Shown: positions 1-8,779, numbered from the stretch's first letter. The stretch is 64,000 nt of DNA from Rhizobium redzepovicii (GCF_019793435.1 NZ_JAILYH010000002.1:186001-250000), one strand, 5' to 3'. Notes: generated by a model from the sequence alone, not told the origin. Program-made: numbers and translations.

Positions 1-176
1 TCCTCACGCAGGGCGGTCCAAAGAGCAGCACCGAAACGGTGGTGCACTACATGGTCCGTTCCGGCTTCGAAGAGCAGAAGATGGGCTACGCCTCTGCCGT
101 TTCGGTCATCTTGTTCGTGATCGTTCTCATCATCGCGCTGATCCAGCGCCAGCTCCTGAGGCGCTTCGATGTCTGA
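1..176 (+). CDS. Sugar ABC transporter permease, C-terminal fragment
   Basis: This is the end of a gene that begins before the window; the reading frame enters at base 3 and stops with TGA at 174-176. The visible 57 residues start LTQGGP, a stretch typical of the last periplasmic loop of MalF-type permeases, and end in a single hydrophobic helix followed by a basic tail (QRQLLRRFDV). It would form the inner-membrane channel of a CUT1 sugar importer with the next gene. The stop overlaps the start of the next permease by 8 bases, which indicates translational coupling. The substrate cannot be read from this piece; the GH32 enzyme downstream suggests a fructose-containing oligosaccharide. Confidence 0.85.
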   Translation, partial: LTQGGPKSSTETVVHYMVRSGFEEQKMGYASAVSVILFVIVLIIALIQRQLLRRFDV

Positions 177-1062
177 TATCGCACTCTCGATCCCGCAGGC
201 CCGCACGGCGCGGCCCCGTTCCCCCGCAACGGTTCTTCGCATCATCCAGACGACATGCATTTTCATCATCGCATTGGTGATCGTGTCTCCATTGCTGCTC
301 CTGGTCGTGGCAAGCCTCAAGGATGACCGGTTCCAGATTCTGGCCGATATGGGCAGCTTCCGCGCCTTCTGGGTTTCGAACCCGACGCTTTCCAACTATG
401 CCGAGGTCGGCCACCTCTCGGGTGAACTCGCCTTCGGACGCTACCTCATCAACTCGCTGATCATCCTGGTCACGACGGTCTGTTCCGGCCTGATCGTGAA
501 TTCGATGGCCGCCTTTGTCCTGGCCTGGGGATCGTTCAAGGGCCGCGCCGTCATCCTGTCGATCGTGATCGCGCTCTATGTGATCCCGCAGGAAAGCATC
601 ATCATGCCGCTCGTGATCATGGTTTCTCGGGCGGGAATGACCGACACCTTCGCGGTACAGATCGTTCCCTGGGTCGCCAGCCCCCTTTATATCTTCCTGT
701 TCTACCAATTCTTCGCGCAACTGCCGAAGGAATTGCTGGAGGCCGCCGAGATCGACGGCGCGTCCTTTTTCCGGGCGTATCGCTCCATCTTCCTGCCGCT
801 CAGCCTGCCGGCACTCGCCACCGTGTCGATCCTCATGGGGATCGAGACCTGGAACCAGTATCTCTGGCCGATCCTGGTGACGCAGACCGACTATGCCCGG
901 CCGATCGCGGTGGCCATCGCGACCTTCTTCGGACAGGACAGCATCTACTGGGATCGTGCGATGGCTGCCTCCGTTTTGATGATGATCCCGATCCTTGGGC
1001 TCTACCTCGCGTTCCAGCGCTGGTTCGTGAGCTCCTTTATTGGCTCCGCCGTGAAAGGTTGA
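169..1062 (+). CDS. Carbohydrate ABC transporter permease (MalG type)
   Basis: This is a 297-residue inner-membrane permease of a CUT1 sugar importer. It has about six hydrophobic segments, and the cytoplasmic EAA loop is visible near residues 190-212 (EAAEIDGA followed by FRAYRSIFLPL), the contact surface for the MalK-like ATPase. The N-terminal cytoplasmic tail is rich in Arg and Pro. The start at 169 overlaps the end of the upstream permease, and the stop lies 4 bases before the GH32 start, so all belong to one operon. It should pair with the upstream MalF-type permease and with the ATPase at 2806. Family assignment is firm. The sugar is inferred only from the neighbouring hydrolase. Confidence 0.93.
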   Translation: MSDIALSIPQARTARPRSPATVLRIIQTTCIFIIALVIVSPLLLLVVASLKDDRFQILADMGSFRAFWVSNPTLSNYAEVGHLSGELAFGRYLINSLIILVTTVCSGLIVNSMAAFVLAWGSFKGRAVILSIVIALYVIPQESIIMPLVIMVSRAGMTDTFAVQIVPWVASPLYIFLFYQFFAQLPKELLEAAEIDGASFFRAYRSIFLPLSLPALATVSILMGIETWNQYLWPILVTQTDYARPIAVAIATFFGQDSIYWDRAMAASVLMMIPILGLYLAFQRWFVSSFIGSAVKG

Positions 1063-1066
1063 ATTG

Positions 1067-2785
1067 ATGACAAGCCAAGCGATTTCTCCGTCCGATCAAG
1101 TGGGGCCGGAGACGATCAGCGCCGTCCTGCCCGAGGGGGCCACGATCCACGCCTGGATCAGGGCGCCGCATGCCGGCGCCACGGGCAGGCTGACGGCATA
1201 TGTCGACGGGGAGCCGGCCGGTGCTGTCGAAACATCAAATCCGCATGAATTCGAGTTTCGGCGGCTGACGCTGGAAAGAGGCGGAGAGGCGGCTTTCTCC
1301 TACAATCCGGTTACAACCGAAATATCGGTCCTCTATGCTTTTCTCCCGCCCCGCGTCCTGGAAGAAGGCATCCGGCTGCTGCATGTCCGACAATGCGCCG
1401 CCACACCTGAGGTCCCGGGCAGCTATCACTTCCGTCCGCTGTCTGGTTGGATGAACGATCCCAACGGGTTCGGAAGGTTCGGCGGCAAGCTGCACCTGTT
1501 CTACCAGCATTATCCGCATAGCCCTCGATGGAACAACATGCATTGGGGTCATGCGGTTTCGGAGGACTATCTTCACTGGAAGCATCTCCCGATCTTTCTT
1601 TTCCCTTCCGATGAACTCGCTCAGCAGGCCGACGGGCGGGGCGGGGCATTTTCCGGCTCCGCGATCGCTCTTCCCGGCGATGAAGCCGGCCTTCGCATTT
1701 TCTTCACCGAGCACATGAAAGATCGGCAACCGGAGGAACAGGTTCAGTTCACCGCCACCAGCCCCGATCTTGTCAATGTCGAGCCGGCGAACCTGATCCT
1801 GCCAGCGCGTCCCGCCGGGCTCGGCCTGACAACCGACTTCCGCGATCCTTACGTCTTTTCGGGGCCCGACGGCAAATGGAAGATGTTGGTGGGCACACGG
1901 GACCGCGAGGGTGGCGTCATCCTGCTCTACGAAACGGATGATCCGGCTGCGGCGACGGGATGGACCTTCCTCGGCATGCTTCACCGCGAGAACCGCTTCG
2001 GGATGACGGCGGCGGAGTGCCCCTGCATGGTGCCCCTCGACGGTCCCGCCAACGACCCGATGACGCGCTGGGCCATGATCTTCGGTCTGCTGACCAGCCG
2101 CGACCCGACAACGGGCCGGCGCAACATCACGCTTGCGAGCGTCGGCCGTTTCGACGGCCAAAAGTTCTCCATGCAATTTGAACAGGAACTGGATTTCGGC
2201 ACCGATGCCTACGCGTTCCAGGCCTTCGTCGACCATGCCGGCCCGATCGGCATCGCATGGCTTGCGAACTGGACGGATATATCAAGAGAAATCGACATGC
2301 CGACGGCGATGACCCTGCCGCGCCGGCTGGCATTGCAGAGCGGGGCGCTGATTACGCCGCCGGTCGCCGCTGTGGAAAGCCTGCGGCGGCACCGACTGGA
2401 TGTCGGAGGCCTTCTGGAAGGCCAAACCGTCGCTCTCGGCAACGGCTCCGTCGAAATCCTGCTCACCTTGAAGGAAGCCGGCAACGCCTTCCGTTTGGAA
2501 TTCGATCATTCCGAAGCAACTGTTGCGGTTCAGTTGAACGAGGATGGGCTGAGCATTCCCTTTTCAGTGACAAATGCCAAGGCATTACCGCGCTATATCG
2601 CCGCCGGCGCACGCCCGTCGACCATCCGGATCTTCCTCGATGCGGGCTCGCTCGAGGTCTTTGCCGACGATGGCCGCTGGACGGGAACCAAGCGGTTGCC
2701 CGGCTTCAAGGGCGTAAGCTCGGTGCGTCTGACCGCGCCCGAGGGCAATGTGCTCGCCGCCGAAATCTGGCAGCTCAGTCTTTAA
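1067..2785 (+). CDS. Glycoside hydrolase family 32 (sucrose/fructan hydrolase)
   Basis: This enzyme of about 572 residues should hydrolyse terminal beta-fructofuranosyl bonds in sucrose, levan or inulin oligosaccharides. Numbering from the TTG at 1064, the GH32 signatures are present: WMNDPNG with the nucleophile Asp132, FRDPY with Asp261 as transition-state stabiliser, and ECP with Glu318 as acid/base. A C-terminal beta-sandwich follows, with the LEVFADDG motif typical of the family. The first 120 residues are an unusual beta-rich extension ahead of the propeller. No signal peptide is visible, so it probably acts in the cytoplasm on imported sugar. ATG 1067 is preferred over the TTG at 1064. 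It lies between permease and ATPase genes of one importer operon, which supports fructo-oligosaccharide use. Exact substrate is unknown. Confidence 0.92.
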   Translation: MTSQAISPSDQVGPETISAVLPEGATIHAWIRAPHAGATGRLTAYVDGEPAGAVETSNPHEFEFRRLTLERGGEAAFSYNPVTTEISVLYAFLPPRVLEEGIRLLHVRQCAATPEVPGSYHFRPLSGWMNDPNGFGRFGGKLHLFYQHYPHSPRWNNMHWGHAVSEDYLHWKHLPIFLFPSDELAQQADGRGGAFSGSAIALPGDEAGLRIFFTEHMKDRQPEEQVQFTATSPDLVNVEPANLILPARPAGLGLTTDFRDPYVFSGPDGKWKMLVGTRDREGGVILLYETDDPAAATGWTFLGMLHRENRFGMTAAECPCMVPLDGPANDPMTRWAMIFGLLTSRDPTTGRRNITLASVGRFDGQKFSMQFEQELDFGTDAYAFQAFVDHAGPIGIAWLANWTDISREIDMPTAMTLPRRLALQSGALITPPVAAVESLRRHRLDVGGLLEGQTVALGNGSVEILLTLKEAGNAFRLEFDHSEATVAVQLNEDGLSIPFSVTNAKALPRYIAAGARPSTIRIFLDAGSLEVFADDGRWTGTKRLPGFKGVSSVRLTAPEGNVLAAEIWQLSL

Positions 2786-2805
2786 TCGCTGGAGGATGAA
2801 ACGAC

Positions 2806-3849
2806 ATGGCATCGGTTACAATAGACGAAGCCCGCAAGCATTATGGTGCCGTTCCGGTGATCCACGGCGTCTCCGTCGATATTGAGGACGGCGAATTCGT
2901 CACGCTCGTCGGCCCCTCGGGCTGCGGCAAGTCTACCCTGCTCAGAATGCTCGCAGGGCTGGAGGAGATCAGCGACGGCGAAATCCGCATCGGCGGCCGG
3001 ATCGTGAACGACGTGGCGCCGAAAGAGCGGGATATCGCCATGGTGTTCCAGAGTTACGCGCTCTATCCGCACATGACCGTCGCGGAGAATATGGGCTTCG
3101 CTCTGAAGCTTCAGGGGCGGAACAAATCGACGATCGAAAAGCAGGTGAAGGAGGCGGCCGACATTCTGGCGCTTGGGCCTCTCCTCGACAGATTGCCCAA
3201 ACAGCTGTCGGGCGGCCAGCGCCAGCGCGTCGCCATGGGCCGGGCGATCATTCGTCACCCGCAGGTGTTTCTCTTCGACGAGCCGCTCTCGAACCTCGAC
3301 GCCAAGCTGCGTGTGACGATGCGGGCGGAAATCAAGGAGCTTCACCAGCGGCTGAAGACCACCACCGTCTATGTCACCCATGATCAGGTCGAAGCCATGA
3401 CCATGGCCGACAAAATCGTCGTGATGCGCAGCGGCCGCGTGGAGCAGATCGGCAAGCCGCTCGAACTCTTCGACCGGCCGGCAAACACCTTCGTCGCCTC
3501 TTTCATCGGCTCGCCCGCCATGAACCTGTTCGAAGGCAAGGTCAGCGGCGGCAGCTTCGTTTTGGACAGAACCAGCCTGCCTCTGCCGCCCGGCCGGCAA
3601 CCGGCGGACGCCGTCACCTATGGCATCCGCCCCGAGCATCTGTCGATCCGCGAGGACGGGGTGCGGGCCACCATCGTCGTCGTCGAGCCGACCGGATCGG
3701 AAACTCTCATCAACGCCAGGCTCGGAAATGCAGATATCACGCTGCTTCTGCGCGAACGGGTCGACTTTGAGCCGGGACAACAAATCTCGATCGCCCCTGA
3801 CCTGTCGAAGGTGCATTTGTTTGGAACAGGCGGCAATCGCCTGAATTAA
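2806..3849 (+). CDS. Sugar ABC transporter ATPase (MalK/UgpC type)
   Basis: This 347-residue protein is the energising subunit of the upstream CUT1 importer. It shows Walker A (GPSGCGKST, residues about 38-46), the Q-loop (VFQSYALYPHM), the signature LSGGQRQRVAMGRAI, Walker B (FLFDEPLSNLDA) and the switch histidine (YVTHDQ). A C-terminal MalK-like regulatory OB/TOBE domain of about 110 residues follows (YGIRPEHLSI). A good ribosome binding site (GGAGGATG) precedes the ATG. It is 20 bases downstream of the GH32 gene and is the last gene of the operon, followed by a strong hairpin. Such ATPases are often shared between several sugar importers. Confidence 0.95.
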   Translation: MASVTIDEARKHYGAVPVIHGVSVDIEDGEFVTLVGPSGCGKSTLLRMLAGLEEISDGEIRIGGRIVNDVAPKERDIAMVFQSYALYPHMTVAENMGFALKLQGRNKSTIEKQVKEAADILALGPLLDRLPKQLSGGQRQRVAMGRAIIRHPQVFLFDEPLSNLDAKLRVTMRAEIKELHQRLKTTTVYVTHDQVEAMTMADKIVVMRSGRVEQIGKPLELFDRPANTFVASFIGSPAMNLFEGKVSGGSFVLDRTSLPLPPGRQPADAVTYGIRPEHLSIREDGVRATIVVVEPTGSETLINARLGNADITLLLRERVDFEPGQQISIAPDLSKVHLFGTGGNRLN

Positions 3850-3891
3850 GATGGGGCGTTTTGACCGGCACGCCGATTGTGAGTGTCGTAG

Positions 3892-3928
3892 AGTCCCCTC
3901 GCAAAATGCCCAGTTTTTGCGAGGGACT
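3892..3928. terminator. Bidirectional terminator hairpin
   Basis: An inverted repeat pairs AGTCCC(C)TCGCAAAA with TTTTGCGAGGGACT around a short loop, with one bulged C. The A/T runs sit next to the loop rather than as a tail. It lies between the convergent sugar-importer operon and the oxidoreductase gene, where a shared terminator is expected. Confidence 0.6.
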
Positions 3929-3944
3929 GCTTTGGTTATGCCAT

Positions 3945-5018
3945 TTATGGATGGACCTTCTGAACATCTGAGGTTTCTAATGCCTCAACCGACAGATCGG
4001 AGCCGAGCGCGCTCAGGAAACTCGCGGCATGGAAAATGGCAGCCGGCGGCTTTGCGCCGGTCTCGCGGATCTCCCCGGACAGGATACGCTGGACCGCTTC
4101 GCAAATGATCGGCGCCGTGACAGCATAGATGTCCTGTCCCTGGGCGAGACTCCGGCGGCACAGCTCGCCTTGCGTGACGATCACCTCGACGGCGAAGCGC
4201 TGCGCCGAACGCCCGGTTTCGTCGATGGCCTGGGGCGAGGGCGTCGAGGGGTCGCGAACATCGCGCAGGGCTGTCGTGCTGAGAAAGGTATGCAGCTCGT
4301 TGGTCCTGATGTGGCCAGCGATCAGCGGTACCTCCGAAAATGGAAGCTCGACGAATGTCTGGCGGCCGAACGGGGCCGGCAAGACGGCCACCTTCTCTGC
4401 CGGCGTCTGGTGCACGGGGCCAAGCTGGCCACCGCTGACCGCCAGGCGCTGCGCCCTGTTCTTCTCGCCTGTCACGCGCGTGCCTTTCGTGGGCAGCCAG
4501 CTGTCGAGCGCAACCCGGATTTCAACGGTGTCGGCGTGCTGCCATTCGTCCATCAGGGCTGCCACCAGCAGGTCGGCCAGTCCGCCGTAAAATCCCATCG
4601 CCGGGATGACGACTACGCCGGCTTTCCGGGCCGCAGCCTCATGCCGGTCGAACGTCGCCTGTACGCTCGGCTGTTCGGCCGTGACGTCGAGATAATGGAT
4701 GCCGGCCCGCAACGCGGCACGCACGGCTGCGTCGGCCGTGTCCATGAACGGGCCGGCGCAGTTGATGACCGCCGCCGCTCCCGCAAGCGCCCGGTCGAGC
4801 GCCGCGTCATCCTCTATCGCTGCTTCGCGGCATTCGACGCCGCGTTCCGCAAAGCCCGCCTCCGCCAATCGTTCGGCGCTCCGTCCGATCGCGATCGGCT
4901 TGAGCCCGCGCCGCAACAGTTCGGCGACGACAAAACGGCCGGTATGGCCATTCGCGCCAAGGACCGCCACGGCCTCGGATGATGTTCTGGTGATGTCGGC
5001 TTGTTGGGTCGTGGTCAT
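3945..5018 (-). CDS. Saccharopine dehydrogenase-like NAD(P)-binding oxidoreductase
   Basis: This protein of about 357 residues has an N-terminal Rossmann fold with the nucleotide-binding motif VLGANGHTG, then ERGVECREAAIEDDAALDRAL and VINCAGPF, the layout of the saccharopine dehydrogenase NADP-binding family. The C-terminal half has no recognisable active-site signature, and these proteins are often trans-acting enoyl reductases or uncharacterised reductases, so lysine metabolism is not implied. The frame stays open to 5054, but a start there would run through the operator at 5031-5076. ATG 5018 has a GGAGAG ribosome binding site at good spacing and is preferred. It is divergent from a TetR regulator that probably represses it. 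Confidence 0.8.
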   Translation of the reverse strand: MTTTQQADITRTSSEAVAVLGANGHTGRFVVAELLRRGLKPIAIGRSAERLAEAGFAERGVECREAAIEDDAALDRALAGAAAVINCAGPFMDTADAAVRAALRAGIHYLDVTAEQPSVQATFDRHEAAARKAGVVVIPAMGFYGGLADLLVAALMDEWQHADTVEIRVALDSWLPTKGTRVTGEKNRAQRLAVSGGQLGPVHQTPAEKVAVLPAPFGRQTFVELPFSEVPLIAGHIRTNELHTFLSTTALRDVRDPSTPSPQAIDETGRSAQRFAVEVIVTQGELCRRSLAQGQDIYAVTAPIICEAVQRILSGEIRETGAKPPAAIFHAASFLSALGSDLSVEALETSDVQKVHP

Positions 5019-5030
5019 TGCTCTCTCCAT

Positions 5031-5076
5031 CGCTACAGACCTGTCTGTACTCAATAAAACATACAGGTCTGTAGCG
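5031..5076. promoter_or_regulatory. Palindromic operator pair for the TetR-type regulator
   Basis: A perfect 14-base inverted repeat (CGCTACAGACCTGT at 5031-5044 and its complement at 5063-5076) spans the divergent promoter region. Each arm contains a smaller palindrome: TACAGAC-CT-GTCTGTA at 5034-5049 and TACAG-GT-CTGTA at 5062-5073. Two dyads of this size between a TetR gene and its divergent target are what an autoregulatory TetR operator looks like. Confidence 0.7.
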
Positions 5077-5121
5077 CGTCAATCAACTTTCTGCTAGGGT
5101 GACTGAATTGGAGATACGCGA

Positions 5122-5718
5122 ATGACGAAAAGCACAGTGAACGCACCCGCCCCAGCCGTGAACGACGTGCGGGACAGAATTCTCGAGATGGCATCGGAAC
5201 TCTTCTACCGCCGCGGCGTGCGTGCCGTCGGCGTCGATCTGGTGGTTGAAAAATCCGGTGTCGCCAAAACCAGCCTTTACCGCCATTTCGGCACGAAGGA
5301 CGATTTGATCGCGGCCTTCCTGAAACGCGAGGACCTGGACTTCTGGAACACCTGGGACCAGGTAACCGAACAGCACGCGGATGACGCCGGGGCTGAACTC
5401 GACGCCCATTTCGAGTGGATCGGCGAACGGGTCGGCCGGGACAATTACCGGGGCTGCCCGCAGATCAACACCGCGGCCGAGTTTCCGGAGACCGGTCACC
5501 CCGCGCGCAAAGTCGCCGAAGCCCACATGCGGGAGATGCGGCGGCGCCTGAGGACCATCGCCGGGAGACTGGCGGTCGCGGCACCCGACCGGCTTGCCGG
5601 GCAACTCGCGGTGCTGATCAACGGCGCCTTTGTCAGCATGCAGGTGTTCGAGCCCGGCGAGGCCACCGGTTTGCTTCGTGATGCGGCGCACGCCCTGATC
5701 GCCGCCAGCCGCGGCTGA
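5122..5718 (+). CDS. TetR/AcrR family transcriptional regulator
   Basis: This 198-residue DNA-binding repressor has an N-terminal helix-turn-helix at about residues 28-60 (VRAVGVDLVVEKSGVAKTSL, then YRHFGTKDDLIAAFL), the standard TetR pattern. The remaining 140 residues are a helical ligand-binding and dimerisation domain. A ribosome binding site GGAGATACG precedes the ATG. It is transcribed away from the oxidoreductase at 3945, and the palindromes at 5031-5076 lie between them, so it most likely represses both itself and that gene. The inducer is unknown. Confidence 0.9.
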   Translation: MTKSTVNAPAPAVNDVRDRILEMASELFYRRGVRAVGVDLVVEKSGVAKTSLYRHFGTKDDLIAAFLKREDLDFWNTWDQVTEQHADDAGAELDAHFEWIGERVGRDNYRGCPQINTAAEFPETGHPARKVAEAHMREMRRRLRTIAGRLAVAAPDRLAGQLAVLINGAFVSMQVFEPGEATGLLRDAAHALIAASRG

Positions 5719-5978
5719 CTCCCTGGAGGCAGATTTCTCGGCGTTGGGAAATGGATCAAGAGGAACGGGCCACGCATCGGGATCGAGAGTTCCCGACATT
5801 CGTCGATTGCTGTTCAGCCGAAATTTGTACCGCAATATCTCTTGTCGGCGCTCTTGCGCACACAAGGCTTTCGTAACAACAGGCCGCCGGTTCGGATCCC
5901 TTCAAGGCGAGGGAACTATGCAGATACGATTTCGTCCGCGCATCAATTTCCTTGAAACCTGGCGTCAGGGCGCATATA

Positions 5979-6017
5979 TTGATATCAATGCCATCGTTTT
6001 TGCTAGATTGATATCAA
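5979..6017 (+). promoter_or_regulatory. Twin TTGATATCAA operator overlapping the fitA start
   Basis: Two perfect 10-base palindromes TTGATATCAA lie at 5979-5988 and 6008-6017, 29 bases apart, and both continue with TGCC. The second overlaps the ATG of the antitoxin gene. An extended -10-like TGCTAGATT at 6001-6009 sits just before the start, so the mRNA may be leaderless. Autorepression by the antitoxin is inferred from placement. Confidence 0.55.
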
Positions 6018-6271
6018 TGCCGGCTGTCACCATTCGCAATCTTTCTGATGAAACACATCGCGCACTGCGGGTGCGAGCGGCTCATCATGGCCGAAGCACA
6101 GAGGCCGAAATCCGGGACATTATCGAGGCCGCCGTTCGCCCATCTGAACGCGTGAAGCTCGGCTCTTTACTCGCGGCCATTGGTCGTGACGCTGAGCTTT
6201 CCAATAGCGACGTTGAAGCCCTGCAGCAAAATCGCGATAAGGCGCCCGCTGAACCCATGACTTTCGAATGA
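6017..6271 (+). CDS. FitA/VapB-type ribbon-helix-helix antitoxin
   Basis: This 84-residue protein begins MPAVTIRNLSDETHRALRV, the ribbon-helix-helix DNA-binding fold of FitA-like antitoxins (also annotated as plasmid stability proteins). The helix HHGRSTEAEIRDIIEAAV follows, and a C-terminal tail should wrap the toxin. The frame is open back to 5744, but the residues before Met 6017 do not resemble the family and the twin operator lies in that stretch. No Shine-Dalgarno sequence is visible before 6017, which fits a leaderless start. Its stop overlaps the toxin start by 4 bases (ATGA). Confidence 0.85.
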   Translation: MPAVTIRNLSDETHRALRVRAAHHGRSTEAEIRDIIEAAVRPSERVKLGSLLAAIGRDAELSNSDVEALQQNRDKAPAEPMTFE

Positions 6272-6687
6272 TCTTGTTGGACACCAACGTGATATCGGAG
6301 CCATGGAAACCGGTTCCTGATGCAGCAGTGGTCGCTTGGTTGGACGCCCAAACCATCGAGACTCTCTTCCTTTCCGCAATAACAATTGCCGAACTTCGTT
6401 TCGGGATCGCCGCTATGCCCTCAGGCAAACGGCAAACTATCCTTCGCGATCGCCTGGAGGACGACGTGCTTCCGCATTTTGCCGAACGCATCCTGCCTTT
6501 CGATTTTGCCGCCAGTCAATTCTACTCGGAACTGATGGCGCGCGCTCGAGTAGCCGGGAAGGCGATCAGCAAGGCGGATGGATATATTGCAGCCACTGCA
6601 GTAGCGAACGGCCTTGCCGTCGCAACTCGCGACACAAGCCCTTTTGAGGCCGCTGGGTTGAAAGTGATCAACCCCTGGATTCCATAA
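6268..6687 (+). CDS. FitB/VapC-type PIN-domain toxin
   Basis: This 139-residue protein should be a metal-dependent ribonuclease toxin. The PIN-domain acidic residues are visible: LLDTNVISE at the start, the Glu in ITIAELRFG, Asp in KADGYIAA and Asp in ATRDTSPF, so the active site looks intact. It is translationally coupled to the antitoxin through an ATGA overlap, the usual order for this family. Such modules stabilise replicons or slow growth under stress. The cellular RNA target cannot be read from sequence. Confidence 0.9.
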   Translation: MILLDTNVISEPWKPVPDAAVVAWLDAQTIETLFLSAITIAELRFGIAAMPSGKRQTILRDRLEDDVLPHFAERILPFDFAASQFYSELMARARVAGKAISKADGYIAATAVANGLAVATRDTSPFEAAGLKVINPWIP

Positions 6688-6784
6688 ATATCATGTAATT
6701 TTAGGTGCCCTCGGTTCGACTCCACAAGGCGGTCAAGCGAGGCCAACGTCGTCAGAGATGCGGCGAACTCTCGCATGAGCCCGG

Positions 6785-8779
6785 CTACAAAGTGCGCGTT
6801 CGCCCGAATGACCGCAGCAACAGATTAAGGGAGACGGCAACCTTGTCGATGTCGCGAATATCGCGGGAATATTGACCGGTATAGAGTTTGACAATCATGT
6901 TGTCACGCGCAGCGCCGCTGAGTTCGAAATACAGGTGCAGGTAATAGGCTTGCTTGTCGCCGCCGCGACTTATGCTGCTTCGTCGTTGAGTGACCTGTCC
7001 GAGCTCCGCTTTGAACGGGGCGAAGCCGGGGAGTTTCAGCATGACCGATTTGGATTGAAATCGGGCCATGCTGGGGACCGCAACGACCGCTTTGTCCAGT
7101 GCCAGACTGACGATTTGGCCGGGGACGTCGTCGACGACAGCGGGTTCATCGAGCTTGAACGCATGAAACAAACGCCGGGGTTTCTCAAAGCAGATCAGCG
7201 ACGCGATGAGCAGGACGACGATATTGATGCCTGACCACCACGCCGCGACCGGTGAAAACTGGCCTTGTACATGCGACGTTTCCGGTACGACGTTGACCAG
7301 AAGTCCAAGGACGGTGACCGTGATCATGATTGCGATCCAGGCGAAGCTGTAGCGGTCAAACTGGTTCGCCTCGTTGCCGCTGCCCTTTGGCGTCACCCTG
7401 AACGGCTTGCCAAATGGTCTCACCAGGCTGGAGACCACGGTCGGCAACATGCGGAATGTCGAAAAGGTCCCGACGGCGCTTGATATCACAGGCAGATAGC
7501 GCGTCGGCGTGATCCACAGCATCAGCAGAAAATAGGCCGCCAGCAGCGGCACCTGATGAGAGACATAATCGGCTATATCGGTGAAATAGAGCGGGAGCAG
7601 GCCGAACCAGAGATAGACGATCGGGACCAGCAATATCGTGAAGCGGACCAGATACTGCACCAGCCATGACGCCGGCAGGAACATGATCCGTTGAAAGAGC
7701 GTCAATCCCGGACCGCGCAGCGGGCCATTATAGAGGTAAAGGGTTTGAATACCCCCCTGACACCACCGTTCGCGCTGCACGAAATAACCGGTCAGGTTTT
7801 CGGCGGCCAGCCCCATCGATAGCCGCTCGTTCAGATAGCGCGTCTTGTAGCCTTTGTTGAGCATCGAAAGCGTTGTCAGCAGGTCTTCGGTGATCGACTC
7901 CGTCGGAAATCCGCCTATTGCGTCGACGGCCTCGCGGCGGGCAATCGAGCATGACCCGCAGCAGAAACTGACATCCCAGGCGTCTCGGCTGGGCGCGATC
8001 TCGTCGAAGAACAAGCGCTGCTCGTCCGGCCAGATATTCTCCAGACCAAGGTTTGATTGCACCGGATCGACATTGAAGAAGTGTTGCGGTGTCTGGACGA
8101 TGCCGATGCTGTCATCTGAAAAGAAGGGCAGCGTCCGGCGAAGGAAATGCCGATAGGGCACAAAATCGGCGTCGAAGATCGCAATAAACTCGCCCGAGCT
8201 GACCTTCAGCCCGTTGTTCATGTTGCCTGCTTTGGCATGGCTGTTGTCACCGCGCGTGACGTGGATGACGTTCTTTTCTTCGCAATAGGCCTTCAGCCAA
8301 TCCCGGCGTTGATCGTCAAGCACATACACATTCAATTTGTCGGCAGGATAATCCAGCGAGCGGGCGCCGATGATGGTTCGCTCGAGGACGTCGAGCGGCT
8401 CGTTATAGGTCGGAATGAAAACATCGACAGTCGGCAGCTCACGCTGCTCCCGCGCAAAGAAAACGCGTGCCAGCCTGTCCGCTTCCGCGCTGCGGTCGAC
8501 GTAGCGGCTCATCAATACCAGAAAGAGGATGACTTCGACGCAGGCCAGAATCTCGACGATGAAGAGGATCCAGACCCAGTAGAAACTCGGACCGCCGTCG
8601 GGATAGGGAAGCACTGTCTCCGTCAAGCGCCAGAACATGTATCGCAATGCGAATGCACCGACAAACGCGCAGGTCACCACCCGTGTCCAGGTGTGACGGC
8701 GTGACCAATTGAACGGCCCCAGGAAAAAGAAGGCCATAACGAGAAAGGTCGGAACCAGCGCTAGAAGATACTGAACCAC
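6785..8779 (-). CDS. bgsA: Cellulose-synthase-like GT2, probable mixed-linkage beta-glucan synthase
   Basis: This 664-residue inner-membrane processive glycosyltransferase has about three N-terminal membrane helices, a cytoplasmic GT2 domain (residues about 115-345) and further helices to about 545. The catalytic motifs are complete: DD155-156, DAD203-205, TED297-299 and QRERW335-339. The C-terminal 110 residues are cytoplasmic but lack the canonical RxxxR and DxSxxG motifs of a PilZ domain. This architecture, and the partner HlyD-like gene overlapping by 19 bases upstream, match BgsA of Sinorhizobium meliloti, a c-di-GMP-activated synthase of a (1,3)(1,4)-beta-glucan. Curdlan synthase CrdS of Agrobacterium is the main alternative. 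The reaction would polymerise UDP-glucose while extruding the chain. Confidence 0.82.
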   Translation of the reverse strand: MVQYLLALVPTFLVMAFFFLGPFNWSRRHTWTRVVTCAFVGAFALRYMFWRLTETVLPYPDGGPSFYWVWILFIVEILACVEVILFLVLMSRYVDRSAEADRLARVFFAREQRELPTVDVFIPTYNEPLDVLERTIIGARSLDYPADKLNVYVLDDQRRDWLKAYCEEKNVIHVTRGDNSHAKAGNMNNGLKVSSGEFIAIFDADFVPYRHFLRRTLPFFSDDSIGIVQTPQHFFNVDPVQSNLGLENIWPDEQRLFFDEIAPSRDAWDVSFCCGSCSIARREAVDAIGGFPTESITEDLLTTLSMLNKGYKTRYLNERLSMGLAAENLTGYFVQRERWCQGGIQTLYLYNGPLRGPGLTLFQRIMFLPASWLVQYLVRFTILLVPIVYLWFGLLPLYFTDIADYVSHQVPLLAAYFLLMLWITPTRYLPVISSAVGTFSTFRMLPTVVSSLVRPFGKPFRVTPKGSGNEANQFDRYSFAWIAIMITVTVLGLLVNVVPETSHVQGQFSPVAAWWSGINIVVLLIASLICFEKPRRLFHAFKLDEPAVVDDVPGQIVSLALDKAVVAVPSMARFQSKSVMLKLPGFAPFKAELGQVTQRRSSISRGGDKQAYYLHLYFELSGAARDNMIVKLYTGQYSRDIRDIDKVAVSLNLLLRSFGRTRTL

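Noticed and set aside
1235..2236. A 333-codon open frame on the minus strand
   Set aside because: Antisense to the GH32 gene with intact catalytic motifs.
5744..6016. An N-terminal extension of the FitA-like antitoxin
   Set aside because: The extra 91 residues do not fit the ribbon-helix-helix family and run across the twin operator.
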